Below, in pieces: positions 8,500-15,491 of a stretch of 40,687 bases of DNA. Source of the DNA: an uncultured Alphaproteobacteria bacterium (GTDB lineage: Bacteria; Pseudomonadota; Alphaproteobacteria; HIMB59; GCA-002718135); NCBI GenBank assembly GCA_902615745.1, contig CACMQB010000010.1, positions 1 to 40,687 of the forward strand, in the 5' to 3' direction. Below the pieces are notes generated by a model. The model did no database searches, had not been told where the DNA came from, and saw only the letters and a program-made list of their open reading frames with translations. The position numbers and the translations under genes are program-made. Position 1 is the first letter of the stretch; the number at the start of each line of letters is the position of its first letter.

Positions 8500-8694
8500 A
8501 TGAAAACTTTAATAGTTAAAGCAGATGATGGAAGAGAATACCATGTAGATGACCCCAATGGCTTTTATCAGCACCTTGTAGATTTTCACTCAGATAATAG
8601 TATTGGAAATAATAGTGTCCATGAAGAAAATGGCTATTACTTTACAGTAACACCTTCATTTTACGATACTGTAAAAAAATTTATAGAAAAATAA
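8500..8694 (+). CDS. Small protein of unknown function (64 aa)
   Basis: Begins with MKTLIVKADDGREYHVDDP and ends in VKKFIEK. I took the ATG at 8500; the frame stays open further upstream to 8329, but that extension is antisense to the GMC gene and looks non-coding. The protein is soluble and acidic, with an alternating beta/alpha pattern and three histidines in the middle. No family is recognised. It is divergent from the GMC oxidoreductase (52 nt apart) and followed after 19 nt by the predicted anchored metallopeptidase-like gene on the same strand. Confidence 0.6.
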   Translation: MKTLIVKADDGREYHVDDPNGFYQHLVDFHSDNSIGNNSVHEENGYYFTVTPSFYDTVKKFIEK

Positions 8695-8713
8695 ATTATA
8701 CAATTAAAAATCT

Positions 8714-9685
8714 ATGCATAGATATTTTTTGATACCCTTCATTGGTTTTTTTCTAATTATTAGTATCATTATGATTTATCTTCAATTTGTTAATGAGGAT
8801 TGGAAATTTTTAGTACCCAAAATTAAACTTCCAGATTCTTGTAACAATAATAATGAAGTTGAATTTGTTATACATAAGAGTGATATTAATCAGAATAGAT
8901 CATTTAAAGATGAAAAAGACGTATATAGTGGCAACCAATTTCATCCAATCCTTTTACTACCATGTGAAAGAGAGGATCGTCTTTACGATGTAAATAAAAA
9001 TATAGAAGCATCTCTTCTAGCTATTAATAATTGGTTTGAAAAAAAAACAAATAATCAAACAATTAGATTTGATAAAAAAATTAATGGAAATTTTGATGTA
9101 ACTTTTTTGAGAGTTAATAAAACTATGGATTGGTTTGGTGATTTAGAAACTAAAGATGAGGACATCGATATTACTGAAGTGTCTGAGAAAATTGAAAATA
9201 TTATTAATGATAATAGTCATCTCTTTAATAATTTTTCTTCAAAGAAATTTATTATTTTTTTTGAAGGTTGGGAAAAAAGAAAATATATTGATTATGATAT
9301 TTGTGGAAAATCTCGATTTGATGGAAACATAGCAATTTACTACACATATTCTAGATTTAAAAAATATATTGGTGATGATTTAATTTTATCAAATAATAAC
9401 AGAATATTTTCTTGCACTCACAAAGATCATTTAAATGATAAAAATGATGTAACTTTTGGTGATGCAGAAGCAACAATTTTACATGAAATGATTCATTCAT
9501 TGGGTTTTCCTGCAAAATGTTCAACTAATAATAAATTCTTTCATGTTAATGATAATAAAAATGATGTTATGTACAATCAATCAGGAAAAAAATTTTTAGA
9601 TTATAATAATGATGATTATTATGATCACAGATTAGATAATTGCCCTGATTTAAAAAATAGTGAGTTTCTGAAAGAATTATTGTAG
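8714..9685 (+). CDS. Membrane-anchored protein with an HExxH metallopeptidase-like motif
   Basis: Encodes 323 residues. One N-terminal hydrophobic segment (about 4-26, FLIPFIGFFLIISIIMIYLQ) is a signal anchor, so the rest should be periplasmic. Near the C-terminus is ATILHEMIHSLGFPAKC, with HEMIH at residues 257-261 and Gly264. This is the HExxHxxG start of a zincin active-site helix. Residue 267, where metzincins carry their third zinc ligand, is Ala, so ligation differs; His277 (FFHVND) and a possible Met-turn (DVMYN, about 284-288) follow. Cysteines at 5 or more positions suggest disulfides. Family unassigned; peptidase activity is inferred only from the motif. It converges on the EamA gene. 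Confidence 0.65.
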   Translation: MHRYFLIPFIGFFLIISIIMIYLQFVNEDWKFLVPKIKLPDSCNNNNEVEFVIHKSDINQNRSFKDEKDVYSGNQFHPILLLPCEREDRLYDVNKNIEASLLAINNWFEKKTNNQTIRFDKKINGNFDVTFLRVNKTMDWFGDLETKDEDIDITEVSEKIENIINDNSHLFNNFSSKKFIIFFEGWEKRKYIDYDICGKSRFDGNIAIYYTYSRFKKYIGDDLILSNNNRIFSCTHKDHLNDKNDVTFGDAEATILHEMIHSLGFPAKCSTNNKFFHVNDNKNDVMYNQSGKKFLDYNNDDYYDHRLDNCPDLKNSEFLKELL

Positions 9686-9690
9686 TTAAA

Positions 9691-10626
9691 TTATGTTATA
9701 AGAGTAGTTTTGGATACAATTAATTCCTCACGCTTATTTTCTCTGAATACAACAAAGATACCACTTCCCATAATAAGGAAAATACCAATAAATGAGTTTA
9801 TATCGGGCACTTCAGAAAAAATAATAATTCCTATTATTATCGCAAAAATTAAATGGACGTACTCAGTTATACTGTTAACTAAAGGTGACCCTACTCTGTA
9901 TGCTGCAATCAAACAAAATATCCCAAGACTTCCTGTTGTAGAGATAAAAAGTATTAATCCAATAAATTGAAGATCATTAAGTATCCAAGGATTACTAAGA
10001 ATTGAAAAAATTGATAAATTAACGTCTGAATAATGTAATAAAATACTAATTATGTTTCCGCCAACGAATGCACCTATATAAATATGAAAAGTTTGTTGAA
10101 ATAAATTATCATTTTTTGCAGTTTTTTTTGCCAATGTCATAGATAATGCATAGGTGGCTGCAGCAATTATTGGAAATAACATATAAATATTTATTTCATT
10201 AAATTCTGGCTTGATGATTAAAAGTGTTCCACTAAAACCAACAAAAATTGAAAATATTCTATTCAAGCCAATTTTTATATTCAGAATAAAGTAAGAATAA
10301 ATAGTAATAAAAAATGGACTCACAAAAAACAAACTTGTTGCTTCCGCTAAAGTAATTTGGCTTAACGAAATAAAAAACAAGGTAAAGCCAAAGAAGAAGG
10401 TGGAACCTCTAAAAATAGCAATATAAGGGTGCACTGTTCCAAAGAATATTGGTTGTTTTGTATAAATTAAATAAAGACATAACAAAGAAAATCCTATTCC
10501 TCCTCTAAATACGAGTATTTGCATTAAAGAGGCATCATGAATGGTGTATTTAATTAAGACGTCCTGGGTAATAATGAACAACATCCCTACAATAATTAAA
10601 ATAAGACCTTTTATGTTATTATTCAT
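9691..10626 (-). CDS. EamA/DMT-superfamily transporter
   Basis: Encodes 311 residues with about ten hydrophobic segments in two EamA repeats (about 8-135 and 150-290), the standard architecture of the drug/metabolite transporter superfamily. The first repeat shows the family-typical FRGGIGFSLLCLYLI and ends at SGTLLIIKPEFN. The second contains AATYALSMTLAKK and ends in GIFLIMGSGIFVVFRE. Such proteins export or import small metabolites (amino acids, S-adenosylmethionine, riboflavin); substrate cannot be predicted. The gene is divergent from the alkB-like gene (63 nt) and its stop is 5 nt from that of the metallopeptidase-like gene. Confidence 0.9.
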   Translation of the reverse strand: MNNNIKGLILIIVGMLFIITQDVLIKYTIHDASLMQILVFRGGIGFSLLCLYLIYTKQPIFFGTVHPYIAIFRGSTFFFGFTLFFISLSQITLAEATSLFFVSPFFITIYSYFILNIKIGLNRIFSIFVGFSGTLLIIKPEFNEINIYMLFPIIAAATYALSMTLAKKTAKNDNLFQQTFHIYIGAFVGGNIISILLHYSDVNLSIFSILSNPWILNDLQFIGLILFISTTGSLGIFCLIAAYRVGSPLVNSITEYVHLIFAIIIGIIIFSEVPDINSFIGIFLIMGSGIFVVFRENKREELIVSKTTLIT

Positions 10627-10689
10627 ATAAGTTTTCTTAAAGTAATTTAGGTATTAGTTTAGAAAAAAAAATAATATATAATTATTTTA

Positions 10690-11709
10690 ATGATTTTTTA
10701 TCTTGTAACACCACTAATATTGATTTTTGCTAGTTCTTTAGGGTTAATCATTAATCCCTCTTGGTCAATTTCACCTTTTATTTGGGTTTTCGTATTAGTT
10801 CCAATTATTGACCTTGTATTACCTTACTTAAGTAAAAATGATGTTGAGCTAAATGAAAGTGTGTTTCACAATTTTTCTATTTTAATAGTGCTCCCCTGTA
10901 TTTTATTTTTAATTATATTTGGTTTAATTATTGTTTCAGACTCCACTATCACTTTATTAATTGCTGCAGCTTTGGGGGCAGCTATAGGTATGTCTGGGGG
11001 TTCTATCGGCATTACAACTGCACATGAACTTATTCATCGAAAAAATAAATTTATGCGCGGTATAGGAGTATTCTTACTAGTTTTATGTTGTTATGGCCAT
11101 TTTCGAATTGAGCATATTTATGGTCATCATTTAAATGTAGCTACTAAAGAAGATCCTGCTACAGCTAGAAGAGGAGAAAATTTTTATTTTTATTTTATTC
11201 GCTGTGTGATCAATAGTGTGATTTCATCATGGAATATTGAAAAAAATATTCTTGATAGAAAAAATCTAAATACATTTAGTTTCCAAAACAGAATGATTCA
11301 TTATTTTGTATTAGAATTTTTATTTTTAGTATGTGCTTATTTAATTGCCGGTATGAATGGTTTAATTTTTATTATCTTTCATTCTTTTGTATCCATAATC
11401 TTATTGGAGTTAGTAAATTATATTCAACATTATGGTTTAGAAAGAAAAAAAGTAAATGGAAGGTACGAAAGATTTACAGATTTACATTCTTGGAATAGTC
11501 GTCACATCTCTGCTAATTGGTCGACATTTAATTTAGGTCTTCATGCTGAACATCATCAGAGCGCATCAAAACCCTATCCTCTTTTATCTCAAGAAGAAAA
11601 AGCAATAGAGATGCCTGCAAATTACTCCATCATGTTAATTATGGCTTTAATCCCTCCTTTGTGGTTTTTTGTGATGGATAGGAAAATAGATAACTTAAAA
11701 ACTATTTAA
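10690..11709 (+). CDS. alkB: AlkB-type membrane diiron hydroxylase (alkane/xylene monooxygenase family)
   Basis: Encodes 339 residues with several membrane segments and the histidine clusters of the AlkB/XylM family. These are HELIH (112-116), EHIYGHH (141-147) followed by the family-typical LNVATKEDPATARRGE, and HAEHH (285-289), plus NYIQHYGLERKK. The GRYERFTDLHSWNS segment matches the conserved loop before the last histidine box. The last box reads LGLHAEHH instead of the usual LQRHxDHH. The enzyme would insert oxygen at a terminal carbon of an alkane, aryl methyl group or related hydrophobic substrate using a rubredoxin or ferredoxin; no rubredoxin or reductase gene is in the window. It is followed after 6 nt by the ion channel gene. 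Confidence 0.85.
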   Translation: MIFYLVTPLILIFASSLGLIINPSWSISPFIWVFVLVPIIDLVLPYLSKNDVELNESVFHNFSILIVLPCILFLIIFGLIIVSDSTITLLIAAALGAAIGMSGGSIGITTAHELIHRKNKFMRGIGVFLLVLCCYGHFRIEHIYGHHLNVATKEDPATARRGENFYFYFIRCVINSVISSWNIEKNILDRKNLNTFSFQNRMIHYFVLEFLFLVCAYLIAGMNGLIFIIFHSFVSIILLELVNYIQHYGLERKKVNGRYERFTDLHSWNSRHISANWSTFNLGLHAEHHQSASKPYPLLSQEEKAIEMPANYSIMLIMALIPPLWFFVMDRKIDNLKTI

Positions 11710-11715
11710 ATTAAT

Positions 11716-12399
11716 ATGATAGATTTTTTTTCTAAGTTGAAAGATAATCGTATTTTTCAATTTTCTGTTGTTGTTATAATTATATTAAATGCCATTCTTA
11801 TTGGTGCCACAACATATCAATTAGATCTTATATTTTTAAATACTATTCACTTACTTGATTATGCAATCACTGTTTTCTTTGTTATTGAAATTTTAATTCG
11901 CTTTATCGGAGAAAAAGAAAAGAAAAATTTCCTTAAAGATGGTTGGAATGTATTTGATACAATCATCGTAGCAATTTCATTAATTCCAATTCCAAATAAT
12001 TCTAGTTTTTTAGTTCTACGTCTTCTTCGTATTTTTAGAGTGTTACGACTTATATCTGTTATTCCTGAATTGAAAAAAATTATAGAAGCTATTCTTGCTT
12101 CCATAAAAAGAGTTTTTTTTGTCAGTCTACTTTTGTTCATTATTCTCTATATTTATGCAACAATGGGCTCTATTTTATTTGGGGAAGATGATCCAGAACG
12201 ATGGGCCGATCTGGGAATATCCCTAATTACCCTTTTTCAAGTTTTAACGTTATCTAGTTGGGAGAATGTCATGCTGCCTATGCAGGCTATTTACTGGTGG
12301 GCATGGATTTACTTTTTCAGCTTTATTTCAATTTGCTCAATTACAATATTGAATTTGGTGATTGCTATTCTTGTCGATGTTGTAAATCATCAAAAATAA
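11716..12399 (+). CDS. Single-domain voltage-gated cation channel (BacNav-like) with atypical filter
   Basis: Encodes 227 residues. Six membrane segments are visible: S1 (FSVVVIIILNAILIGATTY), S2 (AITVFFVIEILIRF), S3 (WNVFDTIIVAISLI), a charged S4 with arginines every third residue (RLLRIFRVLRL), S5 (VFFVSLLLFIILYIYATMGS) and S6 (FFSFISICSITILNLVIAIL). The pore loop is LTLSSWENVM (about 177-186). BacNav channels such as NaChBac have TLESW there; here the ring Glu is Ser180 and an acidic residue appears at 183, after the Trp. It would assemble as a tetramer. Ion selectivity (Na, Ca or other) is uncertain because of this change. It is probably cotranscribed with the alkB-like gene. Confidence 0.85.
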   Translation: MIDFFSKLKDNRIFQFSVVVIIILNAILIGATTYQLDLIFLNTIHLLDYAITVFFVIEILIRFIGEKEKKNFLKDGWNVFDTIIVAISLIPIPNNSSFLVLRLLRIFRVLRLISVIPELKKIIEAILASIKRVFFVSLLLFIILYIYATMGSILFGEDDPERWADLGISLITLFQVLTLSSWENVMLPMQAIYWWAWIYFFSFISICSITILNLVIAILVDVVNHQK

Positions 12400-12508
12400 C
12401 CTTAAAAAATTACATAAACCTTCAAATATTAATGCTTATATGGTAATTATTTGAAATAATTATAGCAGTTGTAGAATATCTGCATTAACAAAACTATAGG
12501 GAGGTATA

Positions 12509-12958
12509 ATGTTTGATAAAAAAGACGATAATTCAAATTCAACAACTGATGTATTTAGACCTGCAAAGGGATCAGCAAAAGTTGTAATTGGTCACGGTGT
12601 AACAATTAACGGTGAAATTAAAAAAGCTGATGAAGTTCAGATTGATGGTGAAGCAGATGTTACTATGAAAACTGATAATGTAGTTATTGGTGCTACTGGA
12701 GATTGCAAAGGGAATATAGAAACACATAATGCTGACATCTGGGGAAAATTTGACGGTGAAATAAAAGCTTCTGGAACCTTAACAATCCAAGAGCAGGGAG
12801 TTGCATCTGGGGACATTGAGTATCAAAATTTACAAATTAAGCTTGGCGGTCAAATTAGTGGTGATATTAAAAAATCTGATAAGATACAGCCTATTAAAAA
12901 AGACACAAAACCATCAGAGGAAAATACTTCATTACAAGAAGCAATTAAAAAAGATTAG
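12509..12958 (+). CDS. Bactofilin-family polymer-forming protein
   Basis: Encodes 149 residues, the usual bactofilin size. The central DUF583 beta-helix (about 22-125) shows the repeating pattern of short strands: KVVIGHGVTINGEIKKADE, VVIGATGDCKGNIET, then WGKFDGEIKASGTLTIQ and LGGQISGDIKKSD. It is flanked by disordered, charged termini rich in Lys/Asp/Glu. Bactofilins form membrane-associated filaments that act in cell shape, stalk or pole organisation and peptidoglycan hydrolase placement. A strong ribosome-binding site GGGAGG (12499-12504) precedes the ATG. The next gene, a small membrane protein, lies 17 nt downstream; no M23 peptidase gene is adjacent. Confidence 0.9.
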   Translation: MFDKKDDNSNSTTDVFRPAKGSAKVVIGHGVTINGEIKKADEVQIDGEADVTMKTDNVVIGATGDCKGNIETHNADIWGKFDGEIKASGTLTIQEQGVASGDIEYQNLQIKLGGQISGDIKKSDKIQPIKKDTKPSEENTSLQEAIKKD

Positions 12959-12975
12959 TAATTATATTTGTTAGT

Positions 12976-13380
12976 ATGAAAGAAAGATTATTTAAACCTC
13001 TACATTGGATTATGTTAATCCTTATCTCTCTTGATTTTATTGATACGTCTTACAGAATTACGTATGGATATTTTTCCGGTCAAGGTGTGCAACCACCTGT
13101 TGGAGATTTTAATGTTCAAGTTTCAACTTTAGATTTTATTGTGAGTGTAGTTTTTCAATTAGCAATCGCTTACACAATTTATATGTTGTATAGTATGAAA
13201 AGAAGTGGTGGTTATTATTTAGTAGGTTTAAATATTCTTTTTGTGATTTATGGATTTGTTTTAGGTCCATTTAGTAAAGTGCCAGCTGGAGAAGTATTAC
13301 CACTTATTGCTGGCTTTATGGTTTTCTATATTATTTTAGTTATTGGGATACCGTATTTGTATTCTAATAAATATGAGTAG
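12976..13380 (+). CDS. Small integral membrane protein of unknown function (134 aa)
   Basis: Four hydrophobic segments are visible: about 9-25 (LHWIMLILISLDFID), 50-70 (LDFIVSVVFQLAIAYTIYML), 77-95 (GYYLVGLNILFVIYGFVLGP) and 104-124 (VLPLIAGFMVFYIILVIGIPY). No family is recognised. Its position 17 nt after the bactofilin gene suggests cotranscription; a role near the bactofilin is conjecture. The riboswitch-bearing intergenic region starts directly after its stop. Confidence 0.75.
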   Translation: MKERLFKPLHWIMLILISLDFIDTSYRITYGYFSGQGVQPPVGDFNVQVSTLDFIVSVVFQLAIAYTIYMLYSMKRSGGYYLVGLNILFVIYGFVLGPFSKVPAGEVLPLIAGFMVFYIILVIGIPYLYSNKYE

Positions 13381-13436
13381 TAACTATTAATTCTCTAATT
13401 GTAATTGAATTTTAATAATTAAATATTATTTAATAA

Positions 13437-13480
13437 TAAACGATTTGACTCTATTGCGGTTTACAAGCAGCTAAAATGAG
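13437..13480 (+). promoter_or_regulatory. SAM-II/SAM-V-type riboswitch aptamer (candidate)
   Basis: The region folds as the H-type pseudoknot of the SAM-II/SAM-V class. P1 is TAAAC (13437-13441) with GTTTA (13459-13463). The P1 loop contributes CTC (13449-13451) pairing to GAG (13478-13480) and TTGC (13454-13457) pairing to GC-T-AA (13470-13474). The conserved-looking pieces GATTTGA, ATTGC and GCTAAAA match the order and spacing I know from the metagenomic SAM-II aptamer (GATTTAAC, ATTGC, GCTAAAA). The L2 linker after P1 is short, which fits SAM-V better. An intrinsic terminator follows 14 nt downstream and the regulated gene starts 63 nt downstream. The class assignment rests on motif comparison, not on a covariance search. 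Confidence 0.75.
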
Positions 13481-13494
13481 ATACGTATAAATTT

Positions 13495-13532
13495 ATCCTC
13501 CCATTAAGAAAAATGGTGAGGATATTTTTTTT
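13495..13532 (+). terminator. Intrinsic terminator between the SAM-like aptamer and the 85-aa gene
   Basis: ATCCTC and CCAT (13495-13504) pair with ATGG and GAGGAT (13513-13516 and 13518-13523), a 10-bp stem with one bulged T and an 8-nt loop. A run of eight T (13525-13532) follows. The ribosome-binding site AGGAG (13533-13537) begins right after the T run, so termination here would remove the gene from the transcript. This is the expected expression platform for an OFF switch. The GAG of the aptamer pseudoknot could instead pair with the CTC of the terminator's 5' arm, giving a plausible antiterminated state (inference). Confidence 0.85.
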
Positions 13533-13543
13533 AGGAGATAATT

Positions 13544-13801
13544 ATGAATTTATGTGTTGTATCAAAAGGATCTTTTACTAAAGAAGATTACATGGAATTA
13601 TACAATTTTTTTAAAGATGATATTGCCAAATATACAGATGCATTTGATATGGCTTTTGTTAAAGACGGCCATGTCATGATTATGTGTAATGTTACTGATG
13701 AAGAAAAATTTTATGCTTTATTTGATGATCCAAAATCTAAAGAATTTGATTCAAAATTTAATAGTACAGATACTGTCTATTCTTTACAAAAAATAGAATA
13801 G
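13544..13801 (+). CDS. Small alpha/beta protein of unknown function (85 aa) under SAM-type riboswitch control
   Basis: Starts at an ATG 6 nt after AGGAG. The sequence alternates strand and helix (MNLCVVSKGSF; EDYMELYNFFKDDIAKY; FDMAFVKDGHVMIMCNV; EEKFYALFD; STDTVYSLQKI), which looks like one ferredoxin-like or dimeric alpha/beta-barrel unit of the kind seen in small DUFs and monooxygenase-like proteins. No catalytic motif is recognised. The upstream riboswitch and terminator suggest a role connected with methionine, homocysteine or SAM metabolism, and that expression falls when SAM is plentiful. Its stop codon touches the stop of the convergent ureG gene with no gap. Confidence 0.8.
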   Translation: MNLCVVSKGSFTKEDYMELYNFFKDDIAKYTDAFDMAFVKDGHVMIMCNVTDEEKFYALFDDPKSKEFDSKFNSTDTVYSLQKIE

Positions 13802-14413
13802 TTATAAACCACCTTGAGATATTAAGAAGTCAGAAATTTTTTCAATACCGTTATTATTTTTCATTTCGCTAAAAATATAGGGTAAACCATTTCTGGCTTC
13901 ATTCACATCCTTTTTCATTTGTTCTAAATCAACATTAACATATGGAGCAAGATCAACTTTATTAATTACTAGTAAATCTGACTTTCTAATAGCTGGCGCT
14001 TTTTTTCTTGGTATGTCGGCACCTTGAGCCACATCAATCATATAAATTGTTAAATCAACTAACTCTGGACTAAAAGTTGCCGCTAAATTGTCACCACCTG
14101 ATTCAATAAGGATTAACTCTAAATCTGGAAATTTTTTTTTCATTTCATCAACTGCAAGTAGATTAATACTACAATCTTCCCTTATAGCCGTATGTGGACA
14201 TCCACCAGTTTCAACACCTTTAATTCTTTCCATAGGTAGAACCTGTGCTTTCATTAAATATTCAGCATCTTCAGTTGTATAAATATCATTTGAAATAACT
14301 GCCATTGAAACTTTTTTAGATAGATAACGACATAATGCTTCAGTCAAACTTGTTTTGCCAGTCCCTATTCCGCCACCAATACCTACCTTTAACGGTCCAT
14401 TTATATTATTCAT
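13802..14413 (-). CDS. ureG: Urease accessory GTPase UreG
   Basis: Encodes 203 residues, the normal UreG length. The P-loop [11 protein letters not shown] lies at the N-terminus; the nickel-binding CPH triplet is in [18 protein letters not shown]. The sequences [19 protein letters not shown] and [13 protein letters not shown] are the G3 and G4 regions (ESGGDN and NKxD). It is a SIMIBI-class GTPase that carries nickel and drives metallocentre assembly with UreE, UreF and UreD. Its ATG overlaps the ureF stop as ATGA, so it is the last, translationally coupled gene of ureDABCEFG. No terminator is visible after it, so transcripts would run antisense into the 85-aa gene. Confidence 0.97.
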   Translation of the reverse strand: MNNINGPLKVGIGGGIGTGKTSLTEALCRYLSKKVSMAVISNDIYTTEDAEYLMKAQVLPMERIKGVETGGCPHTAIREDCSINLLAVDEMKKKFPDLELILIESGGDNLAATFSPELVDLTIYMIDVAQGADIPRKKAPAIRKSDLLVINKVDLAPYVNVDLEQMKKDVNEARNGLPYIFSEMKNNNGIEKISDFLISQGGL

Positions 14414-15045
14414 GTTAAATATATCCTTGAGTCTAAATTTTCATGCTTAATTGCAAAAATATCACCAATAAAAAAAGTTGTACCTATATCTTTAAGATTC
14501 AGTTTATCTGAATTACTTAAAAATTCTTGAATTTGATTAATAAAAATAACATTAAGACTCTGTCCATCTTTTTGTGACATTGGGATATGTTTTACACATA
14601 CATTTATTAAATTTGAAATGAATGATTGTAGATAAAACTTAATTAAATCATCAAACTTAATATTAAAATGTAATCCAGCTTTTGTTAAACAATAAATAAA
14701 TGATGTATTTTCAGGCAAAGATAATTCCCAACTATCTTTCATGATTTTACGAAAAGAATTTCCCATATCTATCATTTCTATTTGCCTTTCTTTAGAAGAA
14801 GCACTTGCTAAGATTAATTGATTAATTTCGTCACCTTCATAAATAGACTTCATAAAAATATAGTCATTTCTTAATGTCCCATAAAATAAAAGGGCATCTA
14901 AAAATTCTTTAACATCATAATTATTTTTAATTTTTTTATCATCAATCAGAGCTTCTAAACCATGAGAGTATGCGTAAGAACCAATAGGAAAAGAAGATGA
15001 AAACCATACTTGTAATATTTGATGAGGATCTTTAAATTTTTTCAT
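14410..15045 (-). CDS. ureF: Urease accessory protein UreF
   Basis: Encodes 212 residues from the ATG at 15045, which lies one base after the ureE stop; an upstream in-frame start at 15111 would give a non-conserved leader overlapping ureE. The family start [21 protein letters not shown] is clear (SFPxGxxxxSxGLE), followed by an all-helical body. UreF binds UreD and the apo-urease and gates the GTPase activity of UreG during nickel delivery. Overall conservation is modest, as usual for UreF. Position between ureE and ureG confirms identity. Confidence 0.94.
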   Translation of the reverse strand: MKKFKDPHQILQVWFSSSFPIGSYAYSHGLEALIDDKKIKNNYDVKEFLDALLFYGTLRNDYIFMKSIYEGDEINQLILASASSKERQIEMIDMGNSFRKIMKDSWELSLPENTSFIYCLTKAGLHFNIKFDDLIKFYLQSFISNLINVCVKHIPMSQKDGQSLNVIFINQIQEFLSNSDKLNLKDIGTTFFIGDIFAIKHENLDSRIYLT

Positions 15046-15046
15046 T

Positions 15047-15490
15047 TTAATGTTTGTGTCTATGTGTTCTGCCCATACCATACGCACCACCCTCAGGTTT
15101 AAATTTTTCAAAAACTTTTTTTACATTTCCGTGTAATTTTAGAACCATATCAAGAATTACAGCATCATCTTGAATAAGAATTCTGTTTTCTTCAATTTGA
15201 CATGGCAGATGTCTATTTCCTATGTGCCATATGATTTGCTTTAAATTATCACCCGTTATTTCAATTAAATTTTCTTCTTTAGATATAACTTTAATTAATT
15301 TTCCATTGTCTAATTCAAAATAATGATTTTCATCAATACTGACGGTTTCTTCAAGATTAACTAAAAATTCAGTACCATTATTTGCTATAAGTTTTTTCCT
15401 ACGAATAAATCTTTCTTCATAAGATAGTGAAATTTCATCAAATACTTCTTTATTATTATTGTGATGAATAATTTTGAATGAAGTATCCAT
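15047..15490 (-). CDS. ureE: Urease nickel metallochaperone UreE
   Basis: Encodes 147 residues with the ATG at 15490, one base after the ureC stop; the longer frame from 15541 overlaps ureC and is not needed. The N-terminal peptide-binding domain is followed by the nickel-binding domain with IIWHIGNRHLPCQI, which contains the conserved metal-site His. The C-terminus, YGMGRTHRHKH, has a short histidine tail typical of UreE, though shorter than the Klebsiella tail. It delivers nickel to the UreDFG complex. Confidence 0.95.
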   Translation of the reverse strand: MDTSFKIIHHNNNKEVFDEISLSYEERFIRRKKLIANNGTEFLVNLEETVSIDENHYFELDNGKLIKVISKEENLIEITGDNLKQIIWHIGNRHLPCQIEENRILIQDDAVILDMVLKLHGNVKKVFEKFKPEGGAYGMGRTHRHKH

Positions 15491-15491
15491 T

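Noticed and set aside
10677-10682. TATAAT as the promoter of the alkB-like gene
   Set aside because: It lies only 8 nt before the ATG and such boxes occur by chance in very AT-rich sequence.
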